Assembly (NCBI GenBank): GCA_949357655.1
Contig: CASHTG010000013.1
Span: forward strand, 186,001 to 250,000
Length of the DNA: 64,000 nucleotides
Reading direction: 5' to 3'
From: Parascedosporium putredinis
Taxonomy: Eukaryota > Ascomycota > Sordariomycetes > Microascales > Microascaceae
This document shows, one piece after another, positions 47,501-62,500 of this stretch; position 1 is the first letter of the stretch, and every line of letters starts with the position of its first letter. Below the pieces are notes generated by a model that ran no database searches, was not told the DNA's origin, and saw only the letters and a list, made by a program, of their open reading frames with translations. A program made the translations under genes and the position numbers.

Positions 47501-50500
47501 CTCGTCCGACTTTTGATCCAGTTCGGCATAAGTGAGGCGGGTGGAACCGTGAATGACGGCAGTGGATCCTGGGCAAGCAGCCACCTGAGCGCGGAAGACA
47601 TCTACGACGCTTGAATCTCGAGGGTATTCGGTCGTGTCAACATGTACCAAGTCCATTATTCGAAGGTCATCGACACCGTCCGTAAGTGGAAGAGAAGATG
47701 TCGGTGCTTGCGGCGCGTCGAGGCAGCGGCGGAGGACCTCTTGGAAGATCGTGCCCATAGCTTTCATGGTGGAGGGCTCGAATAGGTCTTCTGCGTACAT
47801 GATAGTGCCGATCAATCTGTCTGACTCTTGGTATAGATGGAATTCAAGATCGAAGCGTGTCGATGCCGTTCCTAGCACCGGTTCGCCGGTGAGGCCTTCT
47901 AGCTGGATCTTTCCTAGATCTTGCTGCGAGTGGAGGGCAAACATGATCTGTACCAGTGGGTTTCGAGATGTGTCTCTTGACTTGCGCATAAGCGAGGATA
48001 CGATGCGTTCGAATGGGACATCTTGATTTGCAAAGGCATCAGTTGTGACTGACTGGACCTGTCTCACCAGGCCTTCGAATGTATCATCCGGTTCCACAGT
48101 GATGCGCATGCACTGGGTATTGACAAAGAAGCCAATCATATTTTCTAGCTCTGGCCGGTTTCGGTTGGCAATTGGCGTGCCGATAGTAGCATCCTCAACA
48201 CCAGTAAGACGATAATGTGTCGCACGGAAGATGGCGAGCAAGGCGGCGAAAGGAGTGGCCTGCTGTGTGCGACAGAACTCCTGAAGGCGGCTGTACAAGG
48301 CACCTTCGATAGACACTTGGCTGATACCAGCACGTCCAGAAAGTATTCCTGGTCGTACCCGATCGCTCAGAATTTCAGCGGGAGAGCTATCAGCCAGCTG
48401 CTTGATCCAGTAGTCGAGCTGTCTCTGGTGTTCGGCGGCCTGGGCATCCTCCTTTGCCATAGCGCGAAATCACGATATTGGATAGGTAGCGCGCTGATCT
48501 GCGACAGTGGATCCTGGCCTCGGAGGGCTGCAGAATAGAACTGGTCCAGTTCCTGGCGTAAAATGTCGATTGACCAACCGTCGGAGATGATGTGGTGCAT
48601 GACGATGGAGAGGATGTGGTCATCATCGGCAAGGCGGAGCAAGCAAACTCTCCACCCCGGCTCAGATGACAGATCAAAGGGGTTTGTCTGTTCATGATTC
48701 AACGCCTCCAGATAGGTTCCAGTGGCATCGCCATGAGTTGAAAAGTCAATGATCCTCAGAGGTTTCAGGACACTGGGATGGATGACCTGTAGGCCCACGC
48801 CATCTTTCTCGAGGAAGGTCGTCCTCAAGGTCTCGTGCCGCTGCTCGAGAGCGAAAATGGCGGTAGAAAGAGCATCGACTTGTAGCGGGCCGCGCATTCG
48901 CGCAACAAGCGGCATGAGATACCAAGAGGCACCAAGGTTAAGCTGGTCAAGGAACCATAGACGACCCTGGGCGAAGGATTGCTCCACAGGCCCGTCATAC
49001 TGAGTGACAGGGATAGGGTTATGTGGGGTCGATCCTTGGTTGATGGTGGCGGCAAGGTCCTCAATCACAGGATGGTCGAACACATCTTTGACTGAGATAT
49101 GGGTGTCCAGGCGCTTGCTGATCCTGGCCGCGAGCTTGGTGGCCATGAGAGAGTGACCGCCAAGGTTGAAGAAATTGTCAGTGATGCCGACATCCACCCC
49201 AAGAAGATTCGAGAATTCTTCACAGAGCGCAGCCTCGATTTCATTGCGCGGAGGTACGCGGAGAGCATCTGGTGTCACCTTGCGGACGACTTGGGCCTTG
49301 CGGCTTAGAGCTTTCCTGTCGACCTTACCATTGGCGTTGAGAGGCATCTGGTCGAGCACCACAATTTGCCCAGGCACCATGTAGGATGGGAGTATTGCCT
49401 GGAGTCGCTCGCGGATCTGCGACTCGACATGACGGCTTTGTAGGCGCTGTAGCGGGCGATTGGTACGGGGTACCAATAGGCTACCATCTTCGGTCGGGAA
49501 TTGTAAAAGAACACGCGTTTCGTCGCTGGTAGGAGAGTCGTTGACAGGAGAATAATGATGGAACACGGCATCGACAGCGCCATGTTGGGACCGCTGGCGC
49601 GCCCAGCTCATCTGGACAGCGAAGCCTGCCTCTTTGGCCAGTTCCACAAGGTCAGAGGCGCACAAGGACGCACACTGACTAGCCGTGGAGCGGACCGATG
49701 AGAGCCAAGCAGAACCATCTAGCGATCCCTGCTTGTCATCGTTCATGTCGTCCTGATCAAGCGACTCCACAATATGCCGCTCGACGATCGTTTTGCTGTA
49801 AGGGATATTGCCGATAGCCACTGTCATGGCATCTGGCGAGCTCTGTAGGAGGCGTAGAAGACCAGCGCGATCCATACCAGTCGCTGTGAAGTCAATCCAG
49901 GAATTATTGTCGATCGTGTAGATGGGCTGCACGTCTTCCTCTTGACCCACATAGACCACAGCAGTATACCGGTACGAGCTGAGTTCGTTCGTGGCCTTCA
50001 TTCTCTTTGGAAGAATCTCGACATGCTTGACACTCGGTATCCGGTTAGCTAGGCTGGTGAAGAATGCCGGGTCGACGAGTAGCTCTTCTTCGCGATCTTC
50101 CAGCTCTGCCATCTTCTTTCGGATACTTTCTTTGCTGGCATCCTTGCCGAGCGTATGAACGGCCCTCGCCGCGAGGAAGTGTCTGTTGGTGGCGTAGGAC
50201 CTCATGTCACCAAAGAAGATGCGCTTGACGCCTGGCAGCTGTGTAAGCGTGTCAACGACCTCGACCAAGTATTCTGGTGTCGGGAAGTATTGGGCCACAG
50301 AGTTGATAACGACTAGGTCGGGACGTAGTCCCTCTACCTGGTGTATATCGGTGGCTGTGCCGACTTGGATTGTAGCTCTGCCAGCCAGACCTGCGATTGA
50401 GTTAACCTTGGCTGTAGTAAAGGCCGTTGCTGATTGCGAAGGTTCGAGTCCTATATAGCTCTCAAAGCCAGTCGACTCAGGAAGATTGAACAGGATCATT

Positions 50501-53500
50501 CCTGTGCCAGTTCCGATCTCGAAGACATGGCCCGTTGCGCGGCCATCTAAGAGGGTCTGCATCGTGTCGTCGAGCCATTCTTGCATCTCGGCTTTGTCGA
50601 TAGGCTTGCCGTCGTACATGGATGTCCAGCCCATGAAATCGTTTCCTACAGCGGATTGGTCGATAGTATCGATCTCAGCGTATGTATTCGTGTCGAAATG
50701 TGCCGCCCAGCCCTCGACCTGATTAGTGATCTCGTGCTGTTCGTCGGCAGTGTTGGCCTCCAGCTGTCTTTGGACCGTGACAAAGCTGACCATTTCCGGT
50801 TCCTGGCCGTCTTGTACGCGGACGATGACAACTGCATCTCGGACTACTTCATGCCTAAGGATTGCATGTTCTACCTCTGCCGGCTCGATTCGATGACCTC
50901 TGATCTTGATCTGCTGGTCCATCCGTCCGAAGAACTCGATGTAGCCGTCGATCGGCCGAATTCTCGCTCGGTCACCTGTTCGGTACGCTCGAACAGATTC
51001 GTCATTGATGGTCACCTGTACGAATCGATCCGTATCCAATGCTGAATCGGTATAGCCTCGAGCCAGGCCATCTCCGGTGACGACAAGTTCACCCATGACA
51101 CCGGGCGGGACGAGCTGCTGGTTCGGGTCCATGATATAGGCCCCAGAATTGGTGACTGCTCGACCGATCGGAACACCATTGATACACTGTTCCTCTTCGC
51201 TCATCCGGTACATTGTGCTGAATGTCGTGTTTTCCGTTGGGCCGTATACATGGCAGAATGAGCCTCGAACTAGTTCTCTCGCTTGGAAGGCATCTTCTGG
51301 TCGCATTCTCTCACCACCAGCGAACAATACATCCAGGCCAGCGATGGCGCCGGGGGTCTCGCTCAACTGCTGCTTGAGAAGTGCTGTAGAAAAGAAGGCT
51401 GCCTTGACGTTTTCAGCGGCAAAAGCAACAGCCAAAGTAGCAGGGTCTAGCACAGTCATATAGTCAATGCAGACGACGGTTCCGCCGTTGAGAAGGGGGC
51501 GTAGATTTCCCATGTCGTAGCATCAAATGCGAGGTTCGCCATATGAGCAACTGGGATGGCGGAATCCGTGTTTGAGAGCAGATTACTCTCCTTGACCAGC
51601 CTTAGAATAGCACGATGCTCAACCATCACGCCCTTGGGCTTTCCTGTTGATCCGGACGTGAAGATGACATATGCGAGGCTCGTCGCTGATGGCTGCATGT
51701 CGGCACTCTTACCGTCATATGAAGCGTCGTGGGCAATCATGTCGCCGATGCGGACCAGCTCCATCTCAGGCACCTGGATGTCTGGAGCTGGTGTTTCGGT
51801 GCCAAGTAGGATCAGCGTATGCTTCTTGATAGCAGAGAGGATAGCTTCGACGCGAGCAGTAGGAACATTGACGTCGAGTGGAAGGTAGGCAAGATTCGCT
51901 TTGAGAACACCAAAGAGAGCCACCACTGTTTCACATGACCGCGGCGCGGGACTCCCACAAGCGTTTCGGCTGGCAATTGACGCTTGCGAAGCCAGCTAGC
52001 GACGTTGTCCGATTTTTGATCCAGCTCGGCATACGTCAGGCGGCCGGAGGCGTCAACGACAGCTGTTGCATCTGGAGAAATGGTCGCCTGGGCACGGAAG
52101 ACGTCTACCACGCTCGAATCTCGAGGGTAGCTAGTCTCTTGGATGTCTACCAGGCCCATTGTGCGAAGTCCATCGATACCGTTTGTAAGTGGGAGGGCCG
52201 AAATAGGTATTTCAGGTGTGTAAACACACTGGTGAAGGATCTCCTGGAAGACATTCACCATGGTGTCGATAGTAGACGCATGGAAGAGGTCTTCTGCGTA
52301 CAGAATGCTGCCGATCAACCTATCTGGCTCTTGGAACAGATGGAATTCGATATCGAAGCGAGTCGATACGGTCCCCAGCACAGGCTCGCCAACGAGGCCT
52401 TGTAATTGTATCCTGCCCAGATCCTGCTGCGAGTGTAGCGCAAACATGAGTTGGACAAGTGGATTCCGCGACGTATCTCTCGATCCTGGGATCAGCGCTG
52501 ACACGACACGCTCAAAGGGAACATCTTGATGGGCGAAGGCAGCCGTTGTAGTGGTCCGGACCTGCTTAACAAGGGTATCGAAGGTGTCATCTGGCTCCAC
52601 ACTGATGCGCATACACTGGGTGTTGACAAAGAAGCCGACCATGTGCTCCAGCTCCGGCCGGTTTCGATTGGCGATCGGCGTACCGATAGTAGCGTCTTCG
52701 ACCCCGGTAAGGCGGTAGTGTGTTGCGCGGAATGCTGCCAGTAGGGCAGAGAAGGAAGTGGTTTGATAGGTGCGGCAGAATTCCTGGAGGCGATCGTAGA
52801 TGGTACCCTCGATGGCGAGATGGGTAACACCAGCACGGCCGGACAGGATTGATGGCCTTGGTCGATCACTTGGGATTTCTGCTGGAGAGCTGTCTGCCAG
52901 CTTTCCTGTCCAATAATCGAGCTGCCGTTGGTGCTCGGCGATCTGGTCGGGCTGCTTCTGCCATCGGGCAAAGTGACGGTATTGGATAGGGAGCGGGGAC
53001 ACGCGCGACAGGGGATCCTGCCCGCGGGTAGCGGTAGTGTAAAACTTGTCTAGCTCCTGGCGCAACACGTCAATTGACCATCCGTCAGAAATGATGTGAT
53101 GCATGACGATCGACAGGATGTGATCTTCCTGTCCTAGTCGTAGCAGTGATACCCTCCAGCCGGGTTCGGTGGAGAGGTTGAAGGGAGTCGTCTGTTCCTG
53201 TCTCAAAACCTCAAGGTAATTTGAACTTCCGTCATCCGCGGTTGGTATATCAATAACTCTTAGAGGCTTCTGCTCGCTTGGGTGAACAACCTGTCGGCCT
53301 ACACCGTCTTGCTCTACGAACGTCGTTCGCAGAGTCTCATGTCGCTGCTCCAGCGCAAACACGGCAGTTGAAAGAGCATCCGCATTCAATGGTCCACGCA
53401 TTCGCGCAGCCAATGGCATGAGATACCAGGAGGCGCCGAGGTTGAGCTGATCGAGGAACCACAGGCGACCCTGCGCGAAGGATTGCTCGACCGGTCCATC

Positions 53501-56500
53501 ATATTCTGTGACGGGAATTGAACTATGTGGGGCCGAACCTCGACGGATGATGGCGGCGAGATCCGCGATGATGGGCTGATCGAACACTTCCTTGACTGAG
53601 ATGTGTATATCCAAACGACGACTAAGTCGGGCTGCTAGTTTAGTCGCCATAAGGGAGTGGCCACCGAGGTTGAAAAAGTTGTCGGTAATGCCAACCTCGA
53701 CGCCAAGCAGATTGGAAAACTCATCGCAGAGCGCAATCTCCACATCATTCCGTGGAGCCACGCGGGTAGCCTCCAGTGTGCTCTTACAGACGGCTTCGGC
53801 CTGTCGTGCAAGCTCCTTCCGATCGACCTTGCCGTTTGCGTTGATAGGGAGGCGGTCAAGAGTCAAGATTCGTTCGGGGACCATGTACGACGGTAGAAGC
53901 CCTTGCAGCAAAGTACGAAGCTCATTTTCGGCTCGTAGAGCAACTTGTTCATCGAAGCTTGCTGCATTCTCCGTACCGGCGTCAACGGCCCACTCTTGTC
54001 GCATCCAATCGTCGTCGCGAGTCTCGACAAAGGCGATCATTTCGGGCTCTTGACCGTCTTGTACCCGGACCACAACAGCCACGTCTCGAACTGCCTCATG
54101 TCGGAGGAGAGCATTCTCTACCTCAGCTGGCTCGATTCGATGGCCCCTGATCTTGATCTGCTGGTCCATGCGGCCGAAGAATTCAATACAGCCGTCGATG
54201 GGTCGATAACGCACTCGGTCTCCGGTTCGGTATGCTCGAACCGAGTCGCCATTGATGGTCACCTGCACGAATCGATCTTTGTTCAAGGCTCGGTCGGTGT
54301 AGCCTCGAGCCAGACCGTCTCCGGTGACGACTAGTTCACCCATGACGCCGGGGGTACTAGCTGTTGGTTGGGGTCCATAATGTAAGCTCCAGAATTGCTA
54401 GCAGCAACGCCAATGGGAACTCCGTTCACGAACGACTCCTGTCCGGTAACATCGTAAATGGTGCAAATATGGGTTTCGGTAGGACCGTATGCGTTATAAA
54501 CCCCACCTTGAACGAGGGCCCGGGCCTGTAGAGCGTCACGCCTGTCGAGGCGGTCACCAGCGGTAAAGAGGGCTTCCAAGGTCCCGATCGTGTCGGGTAC
54601 TTCGGCAAGATATTGTTTCAGAAGCGCAGGCGGAAGCATGGCGGCGCTTACTTGCTCACGGATAAACAGAGCGTGAAGGGCTTTGCTGTCGAGGGTCGTG
54701 AAGAAGTCGATGCAGACAATGGTTCCGCCAGCAAAATCGCCGCCAATATCTCCCATACCGATACGTCGAAGGCAAGGTTCGTGAGGTGTGCCATTCGTAC
54801 GGACTTTGGCAGCTTAGAGACGACATTACTGTCCTTGACCAGTCGTAGAATAGCACGGTGTTCAACCATGACACCCTTGGGCTTTCCTGTGGATCCGGAC
54901 GTGTAGATGACATATGCAAGGCTTGTCGGCGACGGTCCGACAACGCCGTTGACATCATATGCATCATGGTGGCCCATGGTGTCGCTGATTCGAACGAGCT
55001 CCACGTTAGAGCCTTGGAGCTCCGGAGCCGGTGTGTCACCACCAAGTAGGATCAGTGTCTTATCCGTAATAGTGGACAGAATAGCCTCGAGGCGAGCAGC
55101 AGGAACCTTGATATCGAGCGGAAGGTAGGCAAGGCCCGCTTTCAGAATGCCAAAGAACGCCACCACTGTCTCGCGCGATCGGGGCGCAAACACTCCAACG
55201 ATCGTCTCGGCGGGCATCTGACGCTTCCGCAGCCAGCTAGCGACCTCGTCGGACTGTCGATCTAGCTCAGCATATGTCAAAGAAGAGGAAGCGTCGACGA
55301 CAGCCGTTGCCTCTGGGCACTTGGCCGCCTGGTCACGGAACACATCTACTAGGGTTGAATCTCGAGGATAGTCCGTCCTCTCGATGTCTAGTAAGCCCAT
55401 AGCGTGGAGGTTGTCGAGACCATCTACAAGTGGGAGAACTGAGATGGGTATTTGAGGTGTGTCAACACACTGACGGAGGATCTCCTGGAAGGTATTGACC
55501 ATAGTGTGGATGGTGGAAGCCTCAAATAGGTCCTCTGCGAACAGAACGCTGCCACCTAGCTGTCCTGCCTCCTGGAACAGGTGGAATTCGAGATCGAATC
55601 GAGTAGATGCTATGCCTGGTACTGGTTCTCCGACAAGGCCCTCTAGCTGGATCTTGCCAAGATCTTGCTGCGAGTGTAGGGCAAACATGATTTGGACAAG
55701 CGGGTTGCGAGAAGTGTCTCTTGATCCAGGCACAAGTGCCGATACGATGCGCTCGAATGGAACATCTTGATGTTCATATGCTGCTGTCGTCGTCGAGCGC
55801 ACCTGTGTGACAAGGCTTTCGAATGTGTCATCGGACCCTACAGTGATGCGCATGCACTGGGTGTTGACAAAGAAGCCGATCATATCCTCGAGCTCTGGCC
55901 TATTCCTGTTGGCAATTGGCGTGCCGATAGTAGCATCTTCCGCCCCGGTCAGGCGGTAGTGTGTTGCGCGGAATGCTGCGAGCAATGCGGCAAAGGCAGT
56001 TATCTGATATGTGCGGCAGAATGCCTGCAGCCGATCATGCACAACATTGTCAATCTTGATTTGGACAACACCAGCCTTTCCGGACAATAGGGCTGGGCGT
56101 GTAAAGTCGGTCAGAAGACCCGCTGGGATGCTCTCTGCCAATTGCTGTTTCCAATACTCGAGCTGTCGCTGGTGCTCGACCGCCTGCGCGTCTTGCTTTT
56201 GCCACAAGGAGAAGTCGCGATACTGTATAGGGAGCGGGCTGACTTGCGACAGCGGATCTTGACCTCGGATTGCTGCGGAATAGAAGCGGTCTAGCTCCTG
56301 GCGTAGGATGTCGATCGACCAGCCATCAGATATGATGTGGTGCATTACGATGGAGAGAATATGGTCGTCATCTCGGATGCGTAATAGGTCACTCTCCAAC
56401 CCGGCTCAGACGACAAATCGAAAGGGCTTGTCTGCTCTTGCTTCAGAGCCTCGATATAATTGTCCGTTGGGATATCAATCACCTTGAGCGGCCTGAGCTG

Positions 56501-59500
56501 GCTTGGGTGGATGACCTGTAGTCCTATGCCATCTTTCTCCAAGAAGGTGGTCCTCAATGTTTCGTGCCGCTGCTCCAAAGCGAAGATGGCGGTAGAAAGA
56601 GCATCAAGTTGCAGTGGCCCGCGTACGCGTACTGCCAAAGGCATGAGGTAGGATGATGCGCCAAGGTTAAGCTGGTCCAGGAACCATAAGCGACCTTGGG
56701 CGAAGGATTGTTCGACAGGGCCATTGTTTGCTGTGACGGGGATTGGATTGTGTGGGGTCGAGCCTTGGCGGATCGTGGCAGCAAGGTCCTCGATGACGGG
56801 ATGGTCAAACACGTCCTTGACCGAGATACGAATATCCAAGATACGGCTGAGCCTGGCCGCAAGTTTGGTCGCCATGAGAGAGTGTCCACCAAGGTCGAAG
56901 AAGTTGTCAGTGATACCGACATCCACACCAAGAAGATTGGAGAACTCGTCGCATAGAGCGGTCTCAATATCATTCCGGGGTGCCACGCGAGTAGAGCCAA
57001 GGGTAACCTTGCGGACAATGTGGGCCTTCCGGCTTAGCGCTTTCCTGTCAACCTTGCCGTTGGCATTGAGAGGCATATGGTCAAGGATGACGATCTGTCC
57101 TGGCACCATATATGATGGGAGTAATTTCTGAAGTCGATCTCGTATATGGGCCTCGGCGCGCCGGCTCTGTAGGCGCTGCAACGGGCGATTTGTCAGGGGA
57201 TCAATGTACTCTTACCATCGGCCGGAAACTGTAGCAAGACGCGGGATCCATCGTGTGGCGCCGGATAATGGTGGAAGACGGCATCGACGGCGCCATGCTG
57301 GGAACGTTGCCGCGCCCAGCTAGTCTGCACGCTAAAGCCAGCCTCTTTGGCCAATTCCACGAGGTCAGCAGCGCAGAAGGACGAACATTGAGCCGCCTTG
57401 GCGCGAATGGACGAGAGCCAAGGTAGGCCATCTTGCGCTTGCCCATCATCGTTGATGTCATCGTGGTCAAGCGACTCCACAACATGACGCTCAACGATGG
57501 ACTTGCTGTATGGAATATTGCCCACAGCTACCGGGGCTCCGTTTGGCGCGCGCCGTAGAAGTTCGAGAAGGCTGGCGCGATCCATGCCGGTCCGGGTAAA
57601 GTCAATCCAGGAGCTATTGTCGATCGTGTATACGGGCTGAAGATCTTCCTCTGGGTTGGCCACGTAGATGACGGCAGAATATCGGTATGCGCTCAGCTCG
57701 TTTGTAGCTGTCATCAACTTTGGAAGAATCTCCACATGCTTGACTCGACTTGAAAGACGGTTCGCCAGGCTGGTGAAGAATACGGGGTCGACAAGTAACT
57801 CTTCTTCGCGCTCTTCCAGCTCTGCAATCTTTTGCCGCACACCTTGTTTGCTGACGTCTTTATCAAGTGTGTGGATGGCCCTGGCTGCGAGGAAGTGTTT
57901 ATTAGTAGCATATGACCGGATGTCGCCGAAGAAGATGCGCTTGACGCCTGGCAGCCGTGTAAGCGTGTCAACTACCTCTGTCAAGTATTCCGGTGTAGGG
58001 AAATACTGGACTACGGAGTTGATGATCACCAAATCTGGACGGAGCCCTTGTAGTTGCTTGATATCAGTGGCTGTCCCAACCTGTACCTCGGCCTTCCCAG
58101 CGAGGGCTGGGATGGCCTTGGCCGCATTTGTAGCAAAGGAAGCTGCGGACTGCGACGGCTCAAGACCTATATAGCTTTCAAGCCCGTTAACAAGGTTGAA
58201 CATGATCATGCCGGTACCGGTTCCGATCTCAAACACATGGCCAGGCGCACGGCCATCTAGGAGTGTCTGCATCGTGTCATCCAGCCATTCTTGCATCTCA
58301 AGCTTGTCGATAGGTTGTCCGTCGTACATGGAAGTCCAACCCATGAAGTCATTACCGATAGCAGATTCGTCAATGGTGCTGATATCGGCGTATGTATTAG
58401 TGTCGAAATGCGCCGCCCAGCCTTCGACCTGGCTGGTCACCTCTTGGTTATCATCAGCAGCATTTGTCTGCTGCCCTTGAGTGCGATAAATCCGACCATT
58501 TCCGGCTCTTGTCCGTCTTGTACTCGGACGATGATAGCTGCATCACGAACCACATCATCTGTGAGTATCGTATGCTCTACCTCGGCAGGCTCGATGCGGT
58601 GACCTCTAATCTTGATCTGCTGGTCCATACGGCCGAAGAACTCAATGTAGCCGTCTGTCGGTCGATGACGCGCCCGATCTCCCGTTCGGTACGCCCTGAT
58701 GCGCTGGCCATTGATAGTCACGGAGATGAATCGATCTTTGTCTAGGCTGGCGTCGGTGTAGCCTCGAGCCAGACCATCCCCAGTGACGACTAGCTCACCC
58801 ATTACGCCAGGTGGCACTAGCTGCTGGTGCAGGTCCAGAATATAAGCTCCGGAGTTGCTGACGGCCTGGCCAATAGGCACACCATTGACAAAGGAATCGG
58901 CGTGGTCGAGATTATAGATCGTACTCAAGATACCATTCTCAGTTGGGCCATAGGCGTTGTAAACACCACCGGCACCAACAAGACCTTGCGCGTGGATGGC
59001 ATCTCGAGGATCGAACCGATCACCTGCGACGAACAGGACATCTAGAGCCTGGATCGTTGAAGGGATGTTGGCCAGGCACTGTTTGAGAAGGGCAGGCGGG
59101 AAGATGGCGGCGCGGACCTTTTCTTGAAGGAACAAGGCCTCAAGAGCCTGGCTATCCAGGACAGTGAAGTAGTCGACGCAGATAAGAGTTCCGCCATTCA
59201 GCAGTGATGCGTAAATTTCCCACATGGCGACATCGAAGGCAAGGTTCGTGAGGTGCGATGTCGAAACTCCGCGAGACACCTTGGATACCACATTGCTGTC
59301 CTTCACCAATCGTAGAATAGCACGGTGCTCGACCATGACACCCTTAGGCTTGCCGGTCGATCCCGAAGTAAAGATGACATAGGCAAGGCTGGTGGCCGAC
59401 GGTCCAACATCTTCACCCGGAGCAGCATATGCATCTGCATCGGGGTTGTTCATGATGTCGCCGATCCGCACCAGCTCCACTTCAGGGCCTTGGATTTCAG

Positions 59501-62500
59501 GAGCCGATGTTTCGGTACCGAGCAAGATGAGTGTATCCTTGGCAATGGTGGACAAGATGGCTTCGAGGCGCGCAGTAGGGACGTTGACATCGAGGGGAAG
59601 GTAGGCGAGATTCGCCTTCAGAATGCCGAAGAGCGCTGCTACCGTTTCACATGACCGCGGCGCAAGAACTGCCACGAGTGTCTCAGCTGGCATATCGCGG
59701 TTGCGAAGCCAGCTAGCAATGGCATCCGACTTTCGATCTAGCTGGGCGTATGTCAAACGGCAGGACGTGTCGACGACGGCTGTTGCGTCTGGGCAAGCCA
59801 CCACTTGGCGGCGGAAGACATCTACTAGGCTGTCATCCCGAGGATAGTCGGTCCTCTGGATGTCCAGCAAGTTCATCGTGCGAAGGGCATTGACGCCATC
59901 GGTAAGAGGCAGAGCTGAGATTGGTACTTGAGGTGCCTCAACGCACCGGCGAAGAATCTCCTGGAAGGTATTCACCATGGTCTGGATAGTAGAAGTCTCA
60001 TACAAGTCCTCCGCAAAAGGACATTGCCGACAAGCTTTCCAGCTTCTTGAAAAGATGGAATTCGATATCGAAGCGAGTTGAAGCTGTACCTGCCAGAGGT
60101 TCTCCAACAAGGCCCTTGAGCTGGAATTTTCCTAGATCTTGCTGTGAGTGGAGGGCGAACATGAGCTGCGCAAGTGGATTTCTGGAGGTATCCCTGGATC
60201 CAGGGGTAAGTGCCGATACAACACGCTCAAACGGAACATCTTGGTGGGCGAAGGCGGCTGTCGTAGTTGACCGCACCTGTGTGACCAGGCTTTCGAAAGT
60301 GTCATCGGCCTCTACAGTGATGCGGATACACTGGGTGTTGACGAAGAAGCCGATCATATCTTCCAGCTCTGGTCGGTTACGGTTGGCGATCGGTGCGCCA
60401 ATAGTGGCATCCTCCACGCCGGTAAGGCGGTAGTGCGTCGCCCGGAAAATTGTCATCAGCGCTGCGAAGGATGTGGTTTGGTGCGTACGGCAGAATGATT
60501 GAAGGCGATCATACACTCCACCCTCGATCTCAAGCTGAATAGCGCCTGCACGCCCAGAGAGGATAGTTGGTCGTGGTCGGTCGCTCAGGATCTCCGCTGC
60601 AGAGCTATCTGCTAGCTGCGTGGTCCAATATTCGAGCTGCCGATGGTGCTCCGCTACCTGCTCAGGTTTCTTCTGCCACAGGGCAAAGTCGCGGTACTGG
60701 ATAGGGAGGGTGCCAGAAGCGACAATGGATCCTGTCCTTGGACTGCAGCTTCGTAGAGTTGGTCTAATTCTTGTCGCAGGATATCGATGGACCAACCGTC
60801 GGAGATGATGTGATGCATGACAATGGAGAGGATGTGGTCATCATGATTCAGACGTATCAGTGACACTCGCCACCCTGGCTCAGATGAAAGGTCAAAAGGT
60901 GCCGTCTGTTCCTGTTTCAAGATCTCGACATAATTCTTATCCGTATCAGATGAGATATCGATGACCCTCAAAGAATTCGGGCGACTTGGATGGATGACCT
61001 GTAGCCCGACACCGTCCTCCTCCAGGAACGTTGTCCGTAGGGTTTCGTGCCGCTGCTCAAGGGCAAATACAGCGGCAGAAAGAGCATCGATTTGCATCGG
61101 TCCGCGCATCCGTGTAGCCAGCGGCATGAGGTACCATGAGGAACCGATATTAAGTTGGTCCAGGAACCATAGGCGGCCTTGGGCGAAAGATTGCTCGACA
61201 GGTCCCTTATAGTCGGTGACCGGGATGGGGTTGTGTGGGGTCGATCCCTGGCGGATCGTGGCAGCAAGGTCCTCGATCACAGGGTGATCAAATACCTCTT
61301 TGACCGAGATACGGATATCTAGTCGACGACTCAGTCGGGCTGCCAGCTTGGTTGCCATGAGAGAGTGGCCGCCAAGGTCGAAGAAATTATCAGTGATGCC
61401 GACATCCACACCAAGCAGATCAGAAAACTCGTCACAGAGCGTAGCCTCGATGGTATTACGGGGCGCGACACGGGCAGAATCAGGTGTGATCTTGCGAACG
61501 ATCTGGGCCTTACGTGTGAGGGCCTTCCTGTCGACCTTGCCGTTTGCGTTCAGAGGCATGTGGTCGAGCACGACGATCTGTCCTGGGATCATGTATGACG
61601 GTAGAACTGCTTGTAGCCGGTCGCGGATCTGTGTCTCAACGCGACGGCTCTGTAGGCGCTGCAATGGCCTATTTGTCAGGGGCACCAGTGCTAGTGAACC
61701 CTCACCGTCGGTTGGGAATTTAATCAAAACACGCGCTCCCTTGTGTTGTGTCGGATAATGATGGAAGACAGCATCGATGGCACCATGTTGGGATCGCTGT
61801 CGCGCCCAGCTCAACTCTACGGTAAAGCCTGCCGCTTCGGCCAGCTCGACAAGGTCAGCAGCACTGAGGGATGGACATTGGTTCGCGTTAGAGCGGATAG
61901 ACGAGAGCCAAGCTAACCCGTCCTGAGAGTCCTGTTCGTTGTCGATATCCTCGTGGTCAAGCGACTCCACGACATGTCGCTCTAGAATCGTTTTGCTGTA
62001 TGGGATGTTGCTGATAGCCACTGGCGTGGTGGTGGTGGTCGTGGTGGTCGTGTCCGCCGAGCTCTGTAAGAGGCGGAGAAGGCTAGAGCGATCCATTCCG
62101 GTCCGGGTAAAGTCAACCCAGCAGTCGTCATCAATCGTGTGAATAATCTGTTCCTCTTCCTCTGGCGGCGTGTGCAGGTAGACGACAGCAGCATACCGGT
62201 ACGAGCTGAGTTCGTTCGTCGCTCTCATCTTCTTCGGAAGGATTTCCACGTGCTTGACTTGACCTGGCAGCCGGCTTGTGAGGCTGGTGAAGAAGGCCGG
62301 GTCTACAAGAAGTTCTTCCTCACGCTCTTCTAGCTCTGCCATCTTCTGCCTCACACCTTCCTTGCTGATATCCGTCCCTAGGGTGTGGACAGCTCGGGCT
62401 GCGAGGAAGTGTCGATTGGTAGCGTAGGACCTCATGTCGCCGAAGAATAGGCGTTTCACACCCGGCAAGCGTGTGAGCGCAACCACCGTTTCCATCAGGT

